Shown: positions 36,892-48,444 of the stretch, in pieces
Numbering within the stretch: position 1 is the stretch's first letter
How the letters are laid out: every line of letters begins with the position of its first letter
From: Protopterus annectens
Taxonomy: Eukaryota > Chordata > Ceratodontiformes > Protopteridae
DNA length: 64,000 bases
Assembly: GCF_019279795.1 (NCBI RefSeq)
Contig: NC_056725.1
Coordinates: 1,613,643,859 to 1,613,707,858 of the forward strand
Direction of reading: 5' to 3'
Made by a program: the position numbers and the translations under genes
The notes under the pieces: generated by a model
What the model was told of the DNA's origin: nothing
What the model saw: only the letters and a program-made list of their open reading frames with translations
Database searches by the model: none

Positions 36892-36896
<5 letters not shown>
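34401..36896. other. Unassigned intronic DNA
   Basis: No motif-bearing frame was found. Two stretches near 35,990-36,100 and 36,150-36,230 share short segments (TCCCTAAATAAT, then ATGCA-rich sequence) and may be remnants of one repeat. A pyrimidine run ending in TTTTTGCAG at 35118 looks like a splice acceptor, but the following frame matches no channel sequence. Confidence 0.45.

Positions 36897-36977
<81 letters not shown>
36897..36977. repeat. (CA)n microsatellite
   Basis: About 40 uninterrupted CA units, preceded by a shorter CA run at about 36640-36656. Confidence 0.95.
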
Positions 36978-36981
<4 letters not shown>

Positions 36982-37834
36982 TGCACACTATGCAGTCATG
37001 TATGTTCAATCATAGTACCCACTGAGACTAACAGAGCCACTCAAAATACACACTTCCCCCCCAGGCGAAACTTGTCTGCTTTACGCTATAGAGATTCTCT
37101 TATAGTAATGTACAAATGCAGTACTTCTATTAACTGGAATGAAAACATAACTTTTACTGCAATTGGTAATAAACTTGTCTTTGTATTTCTACAGACCTAT
37201 TGAAATCTTTTCTGCTTTTCAGCTTCCTTCCGTATGTGGCAGCAAGTGAACTTTTGGTTATAGTGATGTTTTGTTGTACTTATTTCTGTTTGTAGTTAGT
37301 TTTTCAGGATGCCGCTCACCACAGAATGCAATGCACTTAGAAATCATTTATACTAGCTTGAATGGCAATAAAGTGATGTATTAGTACTCCAAAATATCTG
37401 AAGGGTGAGGCATATTCTTGTTGCAGCCAAGCATGTACTGCAAGCCCACTTGTGAAGATCTGACAAGTCTTTGTAGGCTTTTATGTAGCATATTTTATTA
37501 ATTTTAATTTTAATGGTTTAAGAAATAATCTTGTTAACATTAACTGTAAACCTACATTTTTCTAATATAGTTGGATTTTCTGCAACTATAATACTATTAA
37601 ACTACCCTTATCATACCAATGACATTTTCCCCAACTTTTAGATTGTATATTGTGCTATTGTGCTACACAAAGGATTAGTGGTGTACCAATATGAAACGTC
37701 ATGCATGGTCACATGATTACATAAGCATACCACTGCAAATGTCAGTAAAGAATAATTTGGTCCTTGCTTGTAATAAATGAGTATTGATACATGTGATGTT
37801 TCTTTCTTAATTTACTGTCCTTCTTTCTATTTAG

Positions 37835-37905
37835 TGCTAAAGCTTTTGAAGATGGCCACAGGGATGAGAGCTTTACTCGATACTGTAGTGCAGGCACTAC
37901 CGCAG
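37835..37905 (+). CDS. CACNA1H/CACNA1I (paralog unresolved): T-type calcium channel alpha-1 (Cav3) exon, repeat IV S4 to S4-S5 linker
   Basis: A 71-nt exon: two bases completing the split Val codon, then 23 codons ending in phase 0 before donor GTACAA at 37906. It reads [23 protein letters not shown]. It directly continues the preceding exon (RIAR-V-LKLLK), which completes the IVS4 voltage sensor and enters the S4-S5 linker that couples it to the pore. The ATGM and LDTVVQ spellings are, from memory, more like Cav3.2 or Cav3.3 than Cav3.1, but an alignment is needed. The next exon (start of S5) is not found, so the following intron exceeds 26 kb. Confidence 0.93.
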
Positions 37906-38944
37906 GTACAAATATGGTGAAGTTTTGCATATGACATAATATTTACTGTTCATGACAGCACAGGTCATTATTGTTGATTAAGTATTGTGTTCTCATTTAC
38001 AGGAAAATGTTAGCATCTGCTCACCACTCCTCATAGTCATTAGTATTCCAGTACCTCTACTGAGTCCCAGTATCTGAAGGCTGATTTTATTTACTATCTG
38101 TATTACTTATTAACAGGTAAATGGAGAGCAAATTGACTATTTTCAGACATGAGCTGGAAGAAGCAGTACAAAAATAGGGAAAAATGCAACAAGCAGTTAC
38201 GTGCGATATGCTATACATGTAACAGCAATACAGTTTGGTAATAACAGTGAATAAATGACTGATGATCATATAGCAACCCTGTAGAGTACCATAGATATTT
38301 GCATTAAAACAATATGATCAGCAATAAGGTGTTGCTGTGTGCACCTTCCTTTTACACTGCTGCATAGTGACAGTTGTTAGACTATGTATCTACATCAGAC
38401 ATCTGTCAGTATTGCACATGAAATGCCATCTGTACTAGAACTGGTCTGCATTACAAGTGCAGCTCTGAATTATAGCTTTGTATAATTATAATATTCCTGA
38501 ATCATTCCTGTATGTCAACAATTCACACTGTAATTCACCTCTACTTGGAAAGCCAGACTGAGTGCCAACTAGAGTGGTAATTCTTATTCTTTATTCCATT
38601 TCTCAGAAAGCTATCATAGCATTTCATATTTGCCATTGTGTTTTTTCACTTCAGAAATATTGCATAAACATTCAGTCAATCTAGAAAAACACACATTTTG
38701 TTCAAAATTGAAAATTATCTTCCTCAACATGTTGAATAATAGTGCACAGATTAAAAAAATGACATAAATACATCATAACTAACACTGAAATTTAACTACA
38801 TAAAGTGCAGGAAAACCAGATCAATATAAAACAAAACAAGGGTATACACATGCTCTGCAATACTAGAAAAATAAGAGAAAAAATGAGCCTACACTGCCCT
38901 TCCCCGAAGGAAGAACTGAACGGAATGCATCTCTTACTTCTTTG
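37906..38944. other. Intron after Cav3 exon 2, no element recognised
   Basis: AT-rich, with only short frames without motifs. It starts with the donor site of the exon at 37906. Confidence 0.5.
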
Positions 38945-39425
38945 CATTCTCAATATTTATTTTATTTTATTTATTTATTTTACATTAGTTGACCAGGATT
39001 GTCCAACTGAGCTTCAGAGACATTTTTCAGCGGAGGCCCAGGGAGAAAATCTCCAACGTATACAATTTTCATTATAAATTAGCATTAAACAGCAATGTTA
39101 AAGGATTATTGCAAGACTTTAAGTACCAATACAATGTTATACAGTGTCAATAATCAGGAGTATAGCAAAACCCTTTCAAGATGTATAAAAAGAAAATATG
39201 TCTAAGATGAATATAGTTTTTGGGGTAATTGGTTACAAAAACCCAGTTTTATCATGATGTAGTTGCATGAAGGCATGACAATTACAACAGAATGTTTCTC
39301 TGAGTCATTTGCTTAATATATTTTAGAAGACAGTAGAAAGAGTAGTCAAGGAAGATCAGAGAGAGCTAGTGAGAAGAGTGAGTTAAGGGCAGAAAGTAGA
39401 TTAAGGTATGAGAAGTAGGGGATGT

Positions 39426-40636
39426 TTAAGGAAGGAGAATGCAGTGGCAAGAAAAGTGACTTTTAAAGTGCTCTTTGGTGGCTGTCTTAAATTGTTTAGG
39501 ATGTGTAAGGGTCCTGATTTCTAGTCGGAGCTTATTACAGGCAATAGTGGGGTGATAGCTGTACATGCTGTGTACAAATTTAGACTTGGGTTTGTAGATT
39601 TGTAGTGGGTCTTGGTTAGACCTTCGGAGATTTCTGGAGGGAGAATAATGGGAGATGAGAGGGGATAGTGCTGGGCAGTGGGAAGGCTGGTACAGGATTG
39701 AATGAATGATCTGGAGTTGAGAGAGAAAAAGCTGGTGGGGTAATTTAAGCCAGTTTAGGTGTTTAGAGACTGTAACGGGATTTGTACGTTTGCTGGGCAG
39801 CAAATCTAGCTACCTTGTTGTAGGTAGATTCGAGTTTGGTCAGCAGTGCTGAGTTAAGATTTGTGAGAATTTGAGAATTGTACATTAGACCGGGTGGAAG
39901 GTAGCTAAGAGAGAGAGTAATCTTAGCTTCAGAGGTAAGGAATTTCTTGTTACGGTAAAGGAGCCCTAGTCTTGAATGAGTCTTTTTGATACAGTTATTA
40001 AAATGCAAGTCAAATTTAAGCTGGTCATCGATGGTTACGCCTAAGAGCTTAGTGATGGATTCTACCTGCATGGGTGTGTTATTAAGGGACTGTATGGAGA
40101 AGGATGGTTTAATATTGTTGAACGTTTTAGGTAGGAAGAGTAACAGCTTTTTTTTTATGGTTAAGTATGAGCTGTTTTTTGGAGAGCCATGTTTCAACTA
40201 AGTTAAAAGATGCCTGAGTAGCTGAGAAGAGCTTAGAGGGAGAGTTGGCTGTGGTGATGACTGTAGAGTCATGTGCGTATTGCACTAAAGATGACTAAGG
40301 ACAGCAGGTATAGAGCTGATTAGTAAAGATATTAAAAAGTAAATGCCCTAGGATAGACTCTTGAGGTACATCCATTTTTACAGGGAGAGGAGGGGAGAGT
40401 GCAGAGTGCCATCTCACTGATTGAGATCTATCAATGAGGTAGCTGGAGAACCATGCAACAGGATCAGAGGAGAAGTTGAAGTTATGCAGTTTGTGCAGCA
40501 GAAGAGAGTGTGAGACAGTGTCGAAAGCTTTTGAGAGGTCCAAGAATAAGCAAGAAATAAGTTTATGGTCATCCGTGGCTATAGAGACAATGTTGAGGAA
40601 GGATAATAGAGCTGTAATATTTGTGTCTGAAGCCAT
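39426..40636 (-). pseudogene. L2-like reverse transcriptase, catalytic Asp lost
   Basis: The RT palm and C-terminal region lie on the - strand. The Asp of LDLSKAFDT is present. The second catalytic box reads QYAHDSTV (about 40265-40290) where YADD is expected, so one catalytic Asp is replaced by His. GVPQGS is degraded to DVPQES. The thumb and C-terminus (NKKFLTSEAKITLSLSYLPP) continue at 39763-40197 in another frame. It is not functional. Confidence 0.7.
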
Positions 40637-41074
40637 GGTGAGTGGGTGTAAGCAGATTTTATTGTATCATATACTGCATAACTTGCTTATGAATACATTT
40701 CTCTAGTACTTTAAAGAGAGGGGAGAGGATAATGATAGGTATAAAGTTGGAGATATCAGAGGAGTTTCCTTCTTTTTGTATAGTAGAGTGTAGCATTGTT
40801 TCCAGATGGAAAGGACTTTAGATTCAGAGATAGAGCAATTATTTAGGATAGATACAGGGGGAGCAAGAGAGTCAGCTGCTAGAAGAAAAGTGGAAGGAAT
40901 ATTGTCAGCTGATGCTGAGCATGGTTTTAATTTAGAGAGAAGAGTTTTGATGTAGCTAGTAGGTACAGGTTTGAGGGAGAAGGTATTTGAGGAGATAGTA
41001 TTAGGAGTAGGTTCAGAAAAGTTGGAGATGTTAGTAGTAGAAGAGTTTGGGTTAGGGTTCAGTAGCTTAGATTT

Positions 41075-41314
41075 GTTTGTTTGTGTCTTTCGGCTTTTCC
41101 CGGTTAGGGGTCGCCAGAGAGGAACTCCGGTCCGCTAATTATTGGCAGTAGATTTTTACGTGCTGGCTTGCCGGGCCTAACGCACAACCTTCAACAAAGG
41201 AATGCCCATTCACGCATGTCGATACAGAGAAGACGCTGTAACTGAGAATCGAATGGGCAGTGTCTAACTGTGAGGCGACAATGATACCGCAGCACCACCA
41301 CCACAGTAAACACA
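41075..41314 (-). mobile_element. tRNA-derived SINE in the L2-like LINE, 17-bp target duplication
   Basis: On the - strand, the head starts with GGTGGTGGTGCTGCGG (A-box-like) and has the B box ATTCGATTCTC (complement of 41244-41254). The 3' end reads GGCGACCCCTAACC, then GGGAAAAGCCGAAAG and a (CAAA)n tail. GGTTCAGTAGCTTAGAT flanks it at 41058-41074 and 41315-41331, a perfect target-site duplication. Its 3' 80 bp match the SINE at 29364 although the heads differ. Confidence 0.9.
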
Positions 41315-42481
41315 GGTTCAGTAGCTTAGATATTGAATTGATAAAATAGGTATTAAAGATAGTGGCAATTTCTTCAGATGTCTTGTCTGGGCATGGATTG
41401 GGGGAGCTAGGATTACCGGGATGTAATATTTGGTTAATAGAGTTCCAGAATTTTTTAGGATTAGATTTTAGGGCTGTGGGAGGTTTGTTATGGAAGTCCT
41501 TTTTATCTTTGTTTATGTGTTTTTGTCAGATTTCTGAGTTCTTTATATTTTTGCAAGTCTGCAGGGAGCTTAGTTTGTGACCATTTTTTCCATAGTTTGT
41601 CTCTAGTTATCATAAAGTGCAGTGGCTTTTGAAAGCCACGGAGATATGGTGGACTTAATTCAGACTTTGCAAGGGGGAGCAAGTGAGTCTAAGATGCTAA
41701 GGAAGGTGGAGTTGAAAGCTAGAACTGCTTCTTCTAGTGGAGGTTGGGTAAGGAATTTCCAATTTACGTTAGAGAGGAGGGCATTAAAGGTTTCTGGATG
41801 GAAGTTAGAGAGTTTGTGACAAGTGATAAATCTAGGAGGTTTTGAGAAGTGGGGAGTGAACCTAAGCACTTTTATAGGAGAGTGATCACTCAGGGTCTTT
41901 GGTAGGGTTTCAGGGTTATGATATTTGGAAGGATTAGATACAAGTATCCAGTCAATAAGAGTACAAAATGTGTGAGAGTTGTTTGTATGAGTAGGTTGGG
42001 AGATTAGCTGTGTAAAGCCATATAAATTAATATGAGTATTAGAGTTTGGATTACTGAGAGTTAACCAGTTAATGATGACATCCCCAAGGAGGATAGTTTA
42101 ATTGGGGATGAGTTGATAAAAGTATGAAAGAATATTCCGAGCAGAGGTATGTTGTCTCCTGGAGGAATATAGATGTGTGCTACTGTGATAATGGTGTAGT
42201 CATTGATTTTTAAGGTTAGCTGTAAGTAGTTCAGCAGGAGAAAAGGATGGGATAGGCTTCATAATACTTGCAATGGTGAGGTGGTTGGAGAATAGGATGG
42301 CTACACCACCCCCTTTTTTGTTTTTTTGGTATCTATGTGGAGTTTATTACAACCAGTAGGGAGAATGTTTTTATCAGAAGTTTGGGGATTAGCCAAGTCT
42401 CTGTTAGGGTGATGACATCAGGGGTGTGCAAGGCTATCCAGGCATAGATTTCACTAACTTTATTTAGAATACTATGGATGT

Positions 42482-42901
42482 TCATAGATTAAAAGTAAAT
42501 ATGTTGGTTTGGAGAGGATGCGTTTTTTTTAAGTAGGGAGAGGTAGAGTTATGCATGGTGGGGTGATGGATGGGTCCAGGATTTGGATGTATGTCTCCTG
42601 ATAGAAGCAGGGCTACATAAAGGTGGTAAAGTTTAAATTTAAGTGGGTCATAAAATAAGTACTTAGTCTTGGTTTTAAATGCTAGAGAGTGAGAGGGAAG
42701 AATTTTGATTTTAGGCAGAGGGATGTTCATGAAAAAGATAGAGGAGGAGATTGTAATAGAGTACTGCAGAGATGACAAGCAGTTAGTATGAGGATTAGTG
42801 GGATCTCTATGGACAGGTGGTAATGGAGAAGTACAAGATGTAAGAATGAGAAGGAGAAGTAATGAAGGCAATAGGAAAACAGTGGGGGTTGCAATAACCA
42901 T
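42482..42901 (-). pseudogene. L2-like ORF2 N-terminus with 2A-like motif
   Basis: A 139-codon open frame starts with a hydrophobic signal-like stretch (FLLPSLLLLLILTS). It contains LLLSGDIHPNPGP at about residues 100-112 (42572-42604), just before the endonuclease would begin. GD-x-x-x-NPGP at this position is common in L2/CR1-group LINEs, and some elements use a 2A translational-recoding sequence there. Here His stands where active 2A sequences usually have Glu. The endonuclease frame downstream is broken. Confidence 0.55.
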
Positions 42902-45900
42902 GGCCTAAGGTGGGGAAGTAGGATTGGGATGGAGTGAGGAGTGGGTAAGGTACTAGGAAAAGTAAGTTGTTGGACCTGTTAGACAGCTGAAGCAAAATTT
43001 AAGTGAAACAACCTGTAGGGGAAGTAGGAGATATGTAGGAAGAAGGAGGATTTGCAGCAGACTGAACTATGAAGTGATAAGTAGGGGATGGTAAGGTGTT
43101 TAGAATATTTTAGCAGACAGGAAGAGGTGGAGTTAGGGGTGGAAGGGATTATGTGGTTAGGTATAAAGGAAATGATATGGGGGTGGGTGAGAATGGGGTG
43201 GGAAGGCAGCAAATGGAGCGGGATGGGGCAGAAATGGCAGTCGCCACAAGAAACAGTCAGCAGGCCAAGAGGGAAACAGTAAGAAGCACACAGTGAGAGC
43301 CAGCAGGTAAGTAGAAGAGGTGGGGAGGTGTAGACAGAGAAGGAAGAGATGTTATAGCTAGGTATACACAGGTATCTGCAGTAAGATGAAAACAGTTAAA
43401 AGGAAACCACAAACAGAAAAACAAAAAGAGTATAGCTAACTAAGAGAGAGTTGACACTAGGGTAGTGACTAATGTATAGATGGCAAAGAGAGACAGAGGC
43501 AAGGTTTCTAAACAGGTGAGTATGGGGGGATGGTCTCAGTGGTATGTAGGTATCCTGTACCGTAGAAAAAGCAAGACTAATTTGTAGTATGAGCTTAGAA
43601 CATACTTTAGTGTAAACTGTTTATACAGTAGACCACAGGAGTAATTCCAGGAGTTGGAGCAGTATCAGTAAAGGTAGACACAGTCTTGAGAGAAGACACT
43701 TTGCTGTTAAAACCTAGGGAAAACAGGAGGGGAGAGAGTGCGTTGAATATAAAAGCTAGGGAAAAAAAACAAAAACAACAGAGGTGCTATATATGCAACT
43801 ACTGATAACAGCTAGAGAGGAGTTAGTTGAAATAAAATATGAAAAGTACATAAATAAATAAAATTAAAGTAATATGATATTAACTTTACAGATTAGAACA
43901 GTAACAATGTGAGACAAAAGTTCAGTAACTTGCTTCAGCTATAGCAGTTTCACATAATGGAAAACCTGTGAACCATGATGTCTTATACAGTATTTATTTT
44001 TTCTCAATTGTTTTTATTGAAAATTTTAACAACAAAACATTAATATATGATAATATAAATATTATAACACATATATACATATCTAAAAGAACAATAGTAA
44101 ACAACAACTACAATACCTAGTTAAAATGGTGTCTAGTATATAATAAAGCTTGTTAAACAGAAAAAGAAATGTAACAAAAGTAGTTGTTAGTTAATTACTA
44201 AAGTCTGTTTATCCAGCAGTTCTTTGAATTTCAACCATATATTGTATGAAGAGGTGACTCTAGATGTTCTTGTCTGGATCATGATAAGTTCAAGATGACA
44301 GAATTCAGTTGCTGAGTGTACAAATTTCCTCATAGTAGGAGTCTTTTGATTCTTCTAATTTTTGGTGAAGACTTTTCTTGTTAATGTTAAGATACTCCAT
44401 AAATTAGGATATTTTATTTTGTGACGCAAGTGGGAATAGGTGTATTACATAAAATAAAAGATTTGGTCAGCATAAAATGTATCATTAAAAACAGACTATA
44501 AGAGAGAATTCATATTATCCCAATATGTTTTACATTTTAGATGATCATAAAACATATGTGCCAGTCAGCTTTAACATTTAGTTTACATCTCCAGCACCTT
44601 ATGCCTTTATTATACATCAGTTCAACTTTATGTGTTGTGATAAAGGTTCTGTTTAAGAACTTCCAAGAGAATATCCTCCACCTTAGTGATGAAGTAGTTT
44701 GTTTTGAAGACTGAAGTATTAGTTTTTCATCATCTTCACTTGGGGAGTTATTATTGACAAGTCTAAAATAATCCCAATAGCTTTCTCTGTGACATACTGT
44801 AGATTTCTTAAGTGCCTTACATATTTTAGATAGATGCCACTTTCCAATTATATTCTGGTACATTAAAATAATGAGTAAATCAATGAATGTGTAGGGAAAT
44901 AATTTCTAACTGTTGGTTGCATTAAATTAATTTTATGTTCAACTAATTGTCTACAATTTTGAATTTCTAAACACTTATCTTTGCTTCACTCAAACTTATT
45001 AATGACATGGTCAACATTTTGTAATGTCCCATTGTCTACTAATTGATATCAGTATAACAGTTTTTTTTTGTCTTTAAATGTAGTCATTGTTGTTAAATTA
45101 AGTGTATTAATAATATTTTGAGTATAAGCAATTGTGAAAACAAAGAAAACCTGTGCTTTATATTCAGGGTTCTGGAAAATTAAATTTTTAAAGGAGGTTA
45201 TTATCATATTAGTATAAGAATTAACTGGTTTGTTTTTGTTTTCTATAAAATAGTCTTTTGCTAAACAATGAAGTTCATTAGCAGCTATTTTAGTATGATA
45301 TGATTTCATTAAATTATTGGATTTACACCAAATACCTCACTGATTATCTTTCCATTTGGCACTATAATTGTTATTTAACCATGAAATTATTGTCTTAACT
45401 ATTGAGGATAAGGAATATAATTCTAAATCTGGAAGAACAATACCACCTGATGTTCAATCTCTAATGTGATGGTTTAAAGCCAATCTATGCTCATTAGGAA
45501 ATCATAAAAAAACTCAGAAATAAAGAATTATTCTATTTTATATTTTTTGGGGAGTGGGAGGGGTAAGGATTGTATTATATATAGAATTTTAGAAAGATAG
45601 TCATTTTAATTAAGGAGAGCCACTCTTCCATAATGAAAAAAATGTTCCATTTATTAAAAGTTTGTTTTATGGAATTTAAGTTATTATAAGTAAGGGTTGT
45701 TATATAATTTAAATTATGAGACAATATTATCCATAAGTAAGAGATTTTACCATCTATCACAATGTATTCATGTAATTTCTTATCTATTTTAATAATATTA
45801 TAATTATCAGGTAGTATTTTAGTCTTATTCTCGTTAAAACTGAGTGCTGAATGTTTCTATTGCTTGGAATACTGTAATAAGAGAAGAATTGCAATCAGTA

Positions 45901-46088
45901 AAAATTAATAGGATGTCATCTGCAAATAATTGTATTTTTGAGATTAAATCATTATTTATTAGTATGCCTTTGATGTTTTTATTTGATCTTATATAATTTG
46001 CAAAAGATTCCATAACTAGAGCAAAAAACTAAGTGGGCAATGTGCAACCCTGTTTTGTACCTTTAGTAATCATGATTGATTGGGAAGT

Positions 46089-46482
46089 ATATGAGCCCAT
46101 CTTAATATATGCAAAGGAGTTTTCATAGAGAAGTTTCATTAATTGTAAGAAATTGTTTGAAAAACTACATTCCTCCAGTACTAATAATAAGTACTGCCAA
46201 TTAACTAAATCAAATGTACTATTGGTATAATCAATTATTGATGGTATTCTCTTAATATTATCAGAGGCGTTTCTGTTCATTATAAACCCAGTCTGATCAT
46301 TGTTTACCAACATTGGAAGAAATCGTTTTAGTCTAGTGGAATAGATTGCCATGACTGTTTTATAATCTACATATAATAAGGAAATTGAACTATGTGAAAA
46401 ACATTCAGTTGAGTCCTAATCAGGTTTTAAAATTGGGGATATTAGAGTGCATTTTCAGGATGGTAGTACCGTCGTAAGTCCT
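46089..46482 (-). repeat. Direct repeat unit 1 (L1-like RT segment)
   Basis: About 390 bp of L1-like RT is repeated in the same orientation at 48051-48444 (offset about 1,962 bp) with only a handful of differences. It encodes FLPMLVNNDQTGFIMNRNAS and surrounding sequence in both copies. Confidence 0.85.
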
Positions 46483-47169
46483 TTAACCATTGAAAAGACC
46501 TCTAGCAAAACACTCAAAGCATCATTAGTAATCATTTAGTATAGTTCGGGTATTATACCATAATTTTCAGGTGCCTTATTGGGCTTTAATTCATTAATTT
46601 GAATTTTGAGTTAAGACATTGATGTAGGCATGTAAATTATTTTATTTGATCCTCTGACAGCCTATTTTCAGTGCATTTTGTATAAATGTTTTAATCAAAT
46701 CTTGTGCATCCATTATTGGTTTGTGTTAATTAATCTTATTAAAATGAGACCTGAAAACATCCAAAATATCTTCTATTTCAGTAAACTTCTTTATACTACT
46801 AGAGGAGTATAATTCTTTGATATTGTTTAGATATAACAATCATTTTGTTCAAGTAGCCAATTTATGCATGGATTTATGATTTATGGAATAATAAGTTATT
46901 TTAATCTTTTCTAAATTTATAATAGTTTTGTTATAAAATTTCTAAATATTTACTGTTTAAGCTATTTATTTTTTCCTTAAGTTATTATTTCCTTTTTGAC
47001 TATCTAATTTTAACTTATCAGTTTTCTCCTGTAAATCCATCAATTCTTTGTCCCATTGTTTATTCTACCAACTAGTAATTTTGCCAAAAATATATGCATG
47101 TAAAGAGTCCCATTCAAAAATCTCTCAGGTGTTGTTACCTATATGATTAATTGTGTCTGTATCATAATA

Positions 47170-47551
47170 TCGACAGCTTAGGTTGTCGAATCCAAAATCA
47201 GCAGCACGTAAGCGTCGAAAGTAAAAAACAGAGAATGGCCAAATCATCAAATTCTTTCCTAGGGAAAGAATTCACATGGACATCTGCAAACAAAAATAAA
47301 CAAACACACCCAAACATAGTTGGGAGCTTCACCCCCACACCCCTGATGTGGGATAGCTGTGCCCCCCCCCACACCCCCTAACTAAATATCCCAACTCTGA
47401 GACCACTCTCCATTGAGGAAAGGGCAAATCCCTGAGAGTGGCAATGCAAATTCTTTCCAGAGGAGAGAATTCGATGATGTGGCCATTCACTATTTTAAGC
47501 ATTTGACGTTTAGGTCTTGATGAATACGCATTCGACAACCTAAGCTGTCGA
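47170..47551 (-). mobile_element. Foldback element M1 (non-autonomous, long inverted ends)
   Basis: Terminal inverted repeats TCGACAGCTTAGGTTGTCGA (47170-47189, complement at 47532-47551) are themselves nearly palindromic. Further in, both arms carry an AAATTCTTTCC...GAGAATT palindromic box (47248-47272 and 47449-47472). The asymmetric centre (47361-47432, read on the - strand) has TTTGCCCTTTCCTCA, then GAGTTGGGATATTTAGTTAG, then GGGGTGTGGGGG. It has no coding capacity. The same centre is in M2 and M3. No clear target duplication was seen. Confidence 0.75.
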
Positions 47552-48050
47552 CAAATCAATAGGGAACTGATTGATTTAAATTAAAGTTTGAATTTCTTTA
47601 TTAAAGAACTCCTTAATTCCTTTCATATTGGTTATATATGCAGGAATACTTTTACTTGGGATGTTATTATTAGAATTCAATATAACTTCAAATGTTACTG
47701 TGTTGTGATCTGACAGTGGGCAAGAGATTACTTTAACGTTATCTATTCTACTAGTGATCTCATTTAAAACATAATCTCCTCTATCTATTTGTAATTGTGT
47801 CCAATGCATGTGTTATAAATGTGTAAAGAAGAGTGAGCCTGAAAACTCATTTATATCTTTCATATTATATAGGTCAGTGAACTCCATCAAAGTCTTGACT
47901 GAGGCAGGCTTCTTCCTTTTACAGCTAGTGTTGGTATCGTTGCCAGATAAAATACAGTTAAAAACACCTGCAGATATAATGTTTCCCTTTGATATTCATA
48001 TTATTTCCCCCAACTGTTGTTTAAATGTTTGTATTCCCAATCCAGGAATT

Positions 48051-48444
48051 ATATGAGCCAATCTTAATATATGCAAAGGAGTTTTCATAGAGAAGTTTGA
48101 TTAATTGTAAGAAATTGTTTGAAAAACTACATTCCTCCAGTACTAATAATAAGTACTGCCAATTAACTAAATCAAATGTACTATTGGTATAATCAATTAT
48201 TGATGGTATTCTCTTAATATTATCAGAGGCGTTCCTGTTCATTATAAACCCAGTCTGGTCATTGTTTACCAACATTGGAAGAAATTGTTTTATTCTAGTG
48301 GAATAGATTGCCATGACTGTTTTATAATCTACATCTAATAAGGAAATTGGACTATGTGCAAAACATTCAGTTGAGTCCTAATCAGGTTTTAAAATTGGGG
48401 ATATTAGAGTGTATTTTCAGGATGGTAGTACCGTCATAAGTCCA
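48051..48444 (-). repeat. Direct repeat unit 2 (L1-like RT segment)
   Basis: Near-identical second copy of 46089-46482. It lies directly upstream (in element sense) of the endonuclease fragment, where RT sequence does not belong. It is therefore a segmental duplicate or a separate fragment, not part of one collinear LINE. Confidence 0.85.

Larger units (their letters stand above)
38945..43300 (-). mobile_element. L2-like LINE, antisense, with SINE inside
   Basis: This - strand element differs from the CR1-like family. Its 3' end carries a (TAAA)n-type tail at 38950-38985. The C-terminal ORF2 part is at 39426-40197, the RT at 40295-40636 (CLFLDLSKAFDTVSHSLLLH, then VPQESILGHLLFNIFTNQL), the linker and endonuclease at about 41.6-42.4 kb (GVAILFSN, SDHSPIKV), and the ORF2 N-terminus at 42482-42901. 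The 5' limit is uncertain and lies between 42.9 and 43.8 kb. The L2 assignment rests on the LSKAFDT and NIFTNQL signatures. Confidence 0.7.
43993..48050 (-). mobile_element. L1/Tx1-like LINE, antisense, with foldback element M1
   Basis: This - strand element has its 3' end near 43993 (AATAAAAACAATTGAG just before it). The C-terminal ORF2 part is at 44537-44863 (RIFSWKFLNRTFIT, then CWRCKLNVKADWH, the Cys-Cys-His knuckle region). The RT is at 46029-46352 (NNDQTGFIMNRNASDNI, then GTKQGCTLPT), and an endonuclease fragment is at 47576-47809 (CPLSDHNTVTFEV). The RQGC-type RT motif and the Cys knuckle assign it to the L1/Tx1 group. M1 is inserted at 47170-47551. It is very AT-rich and its frames are broken. 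Confidence 0.75.
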
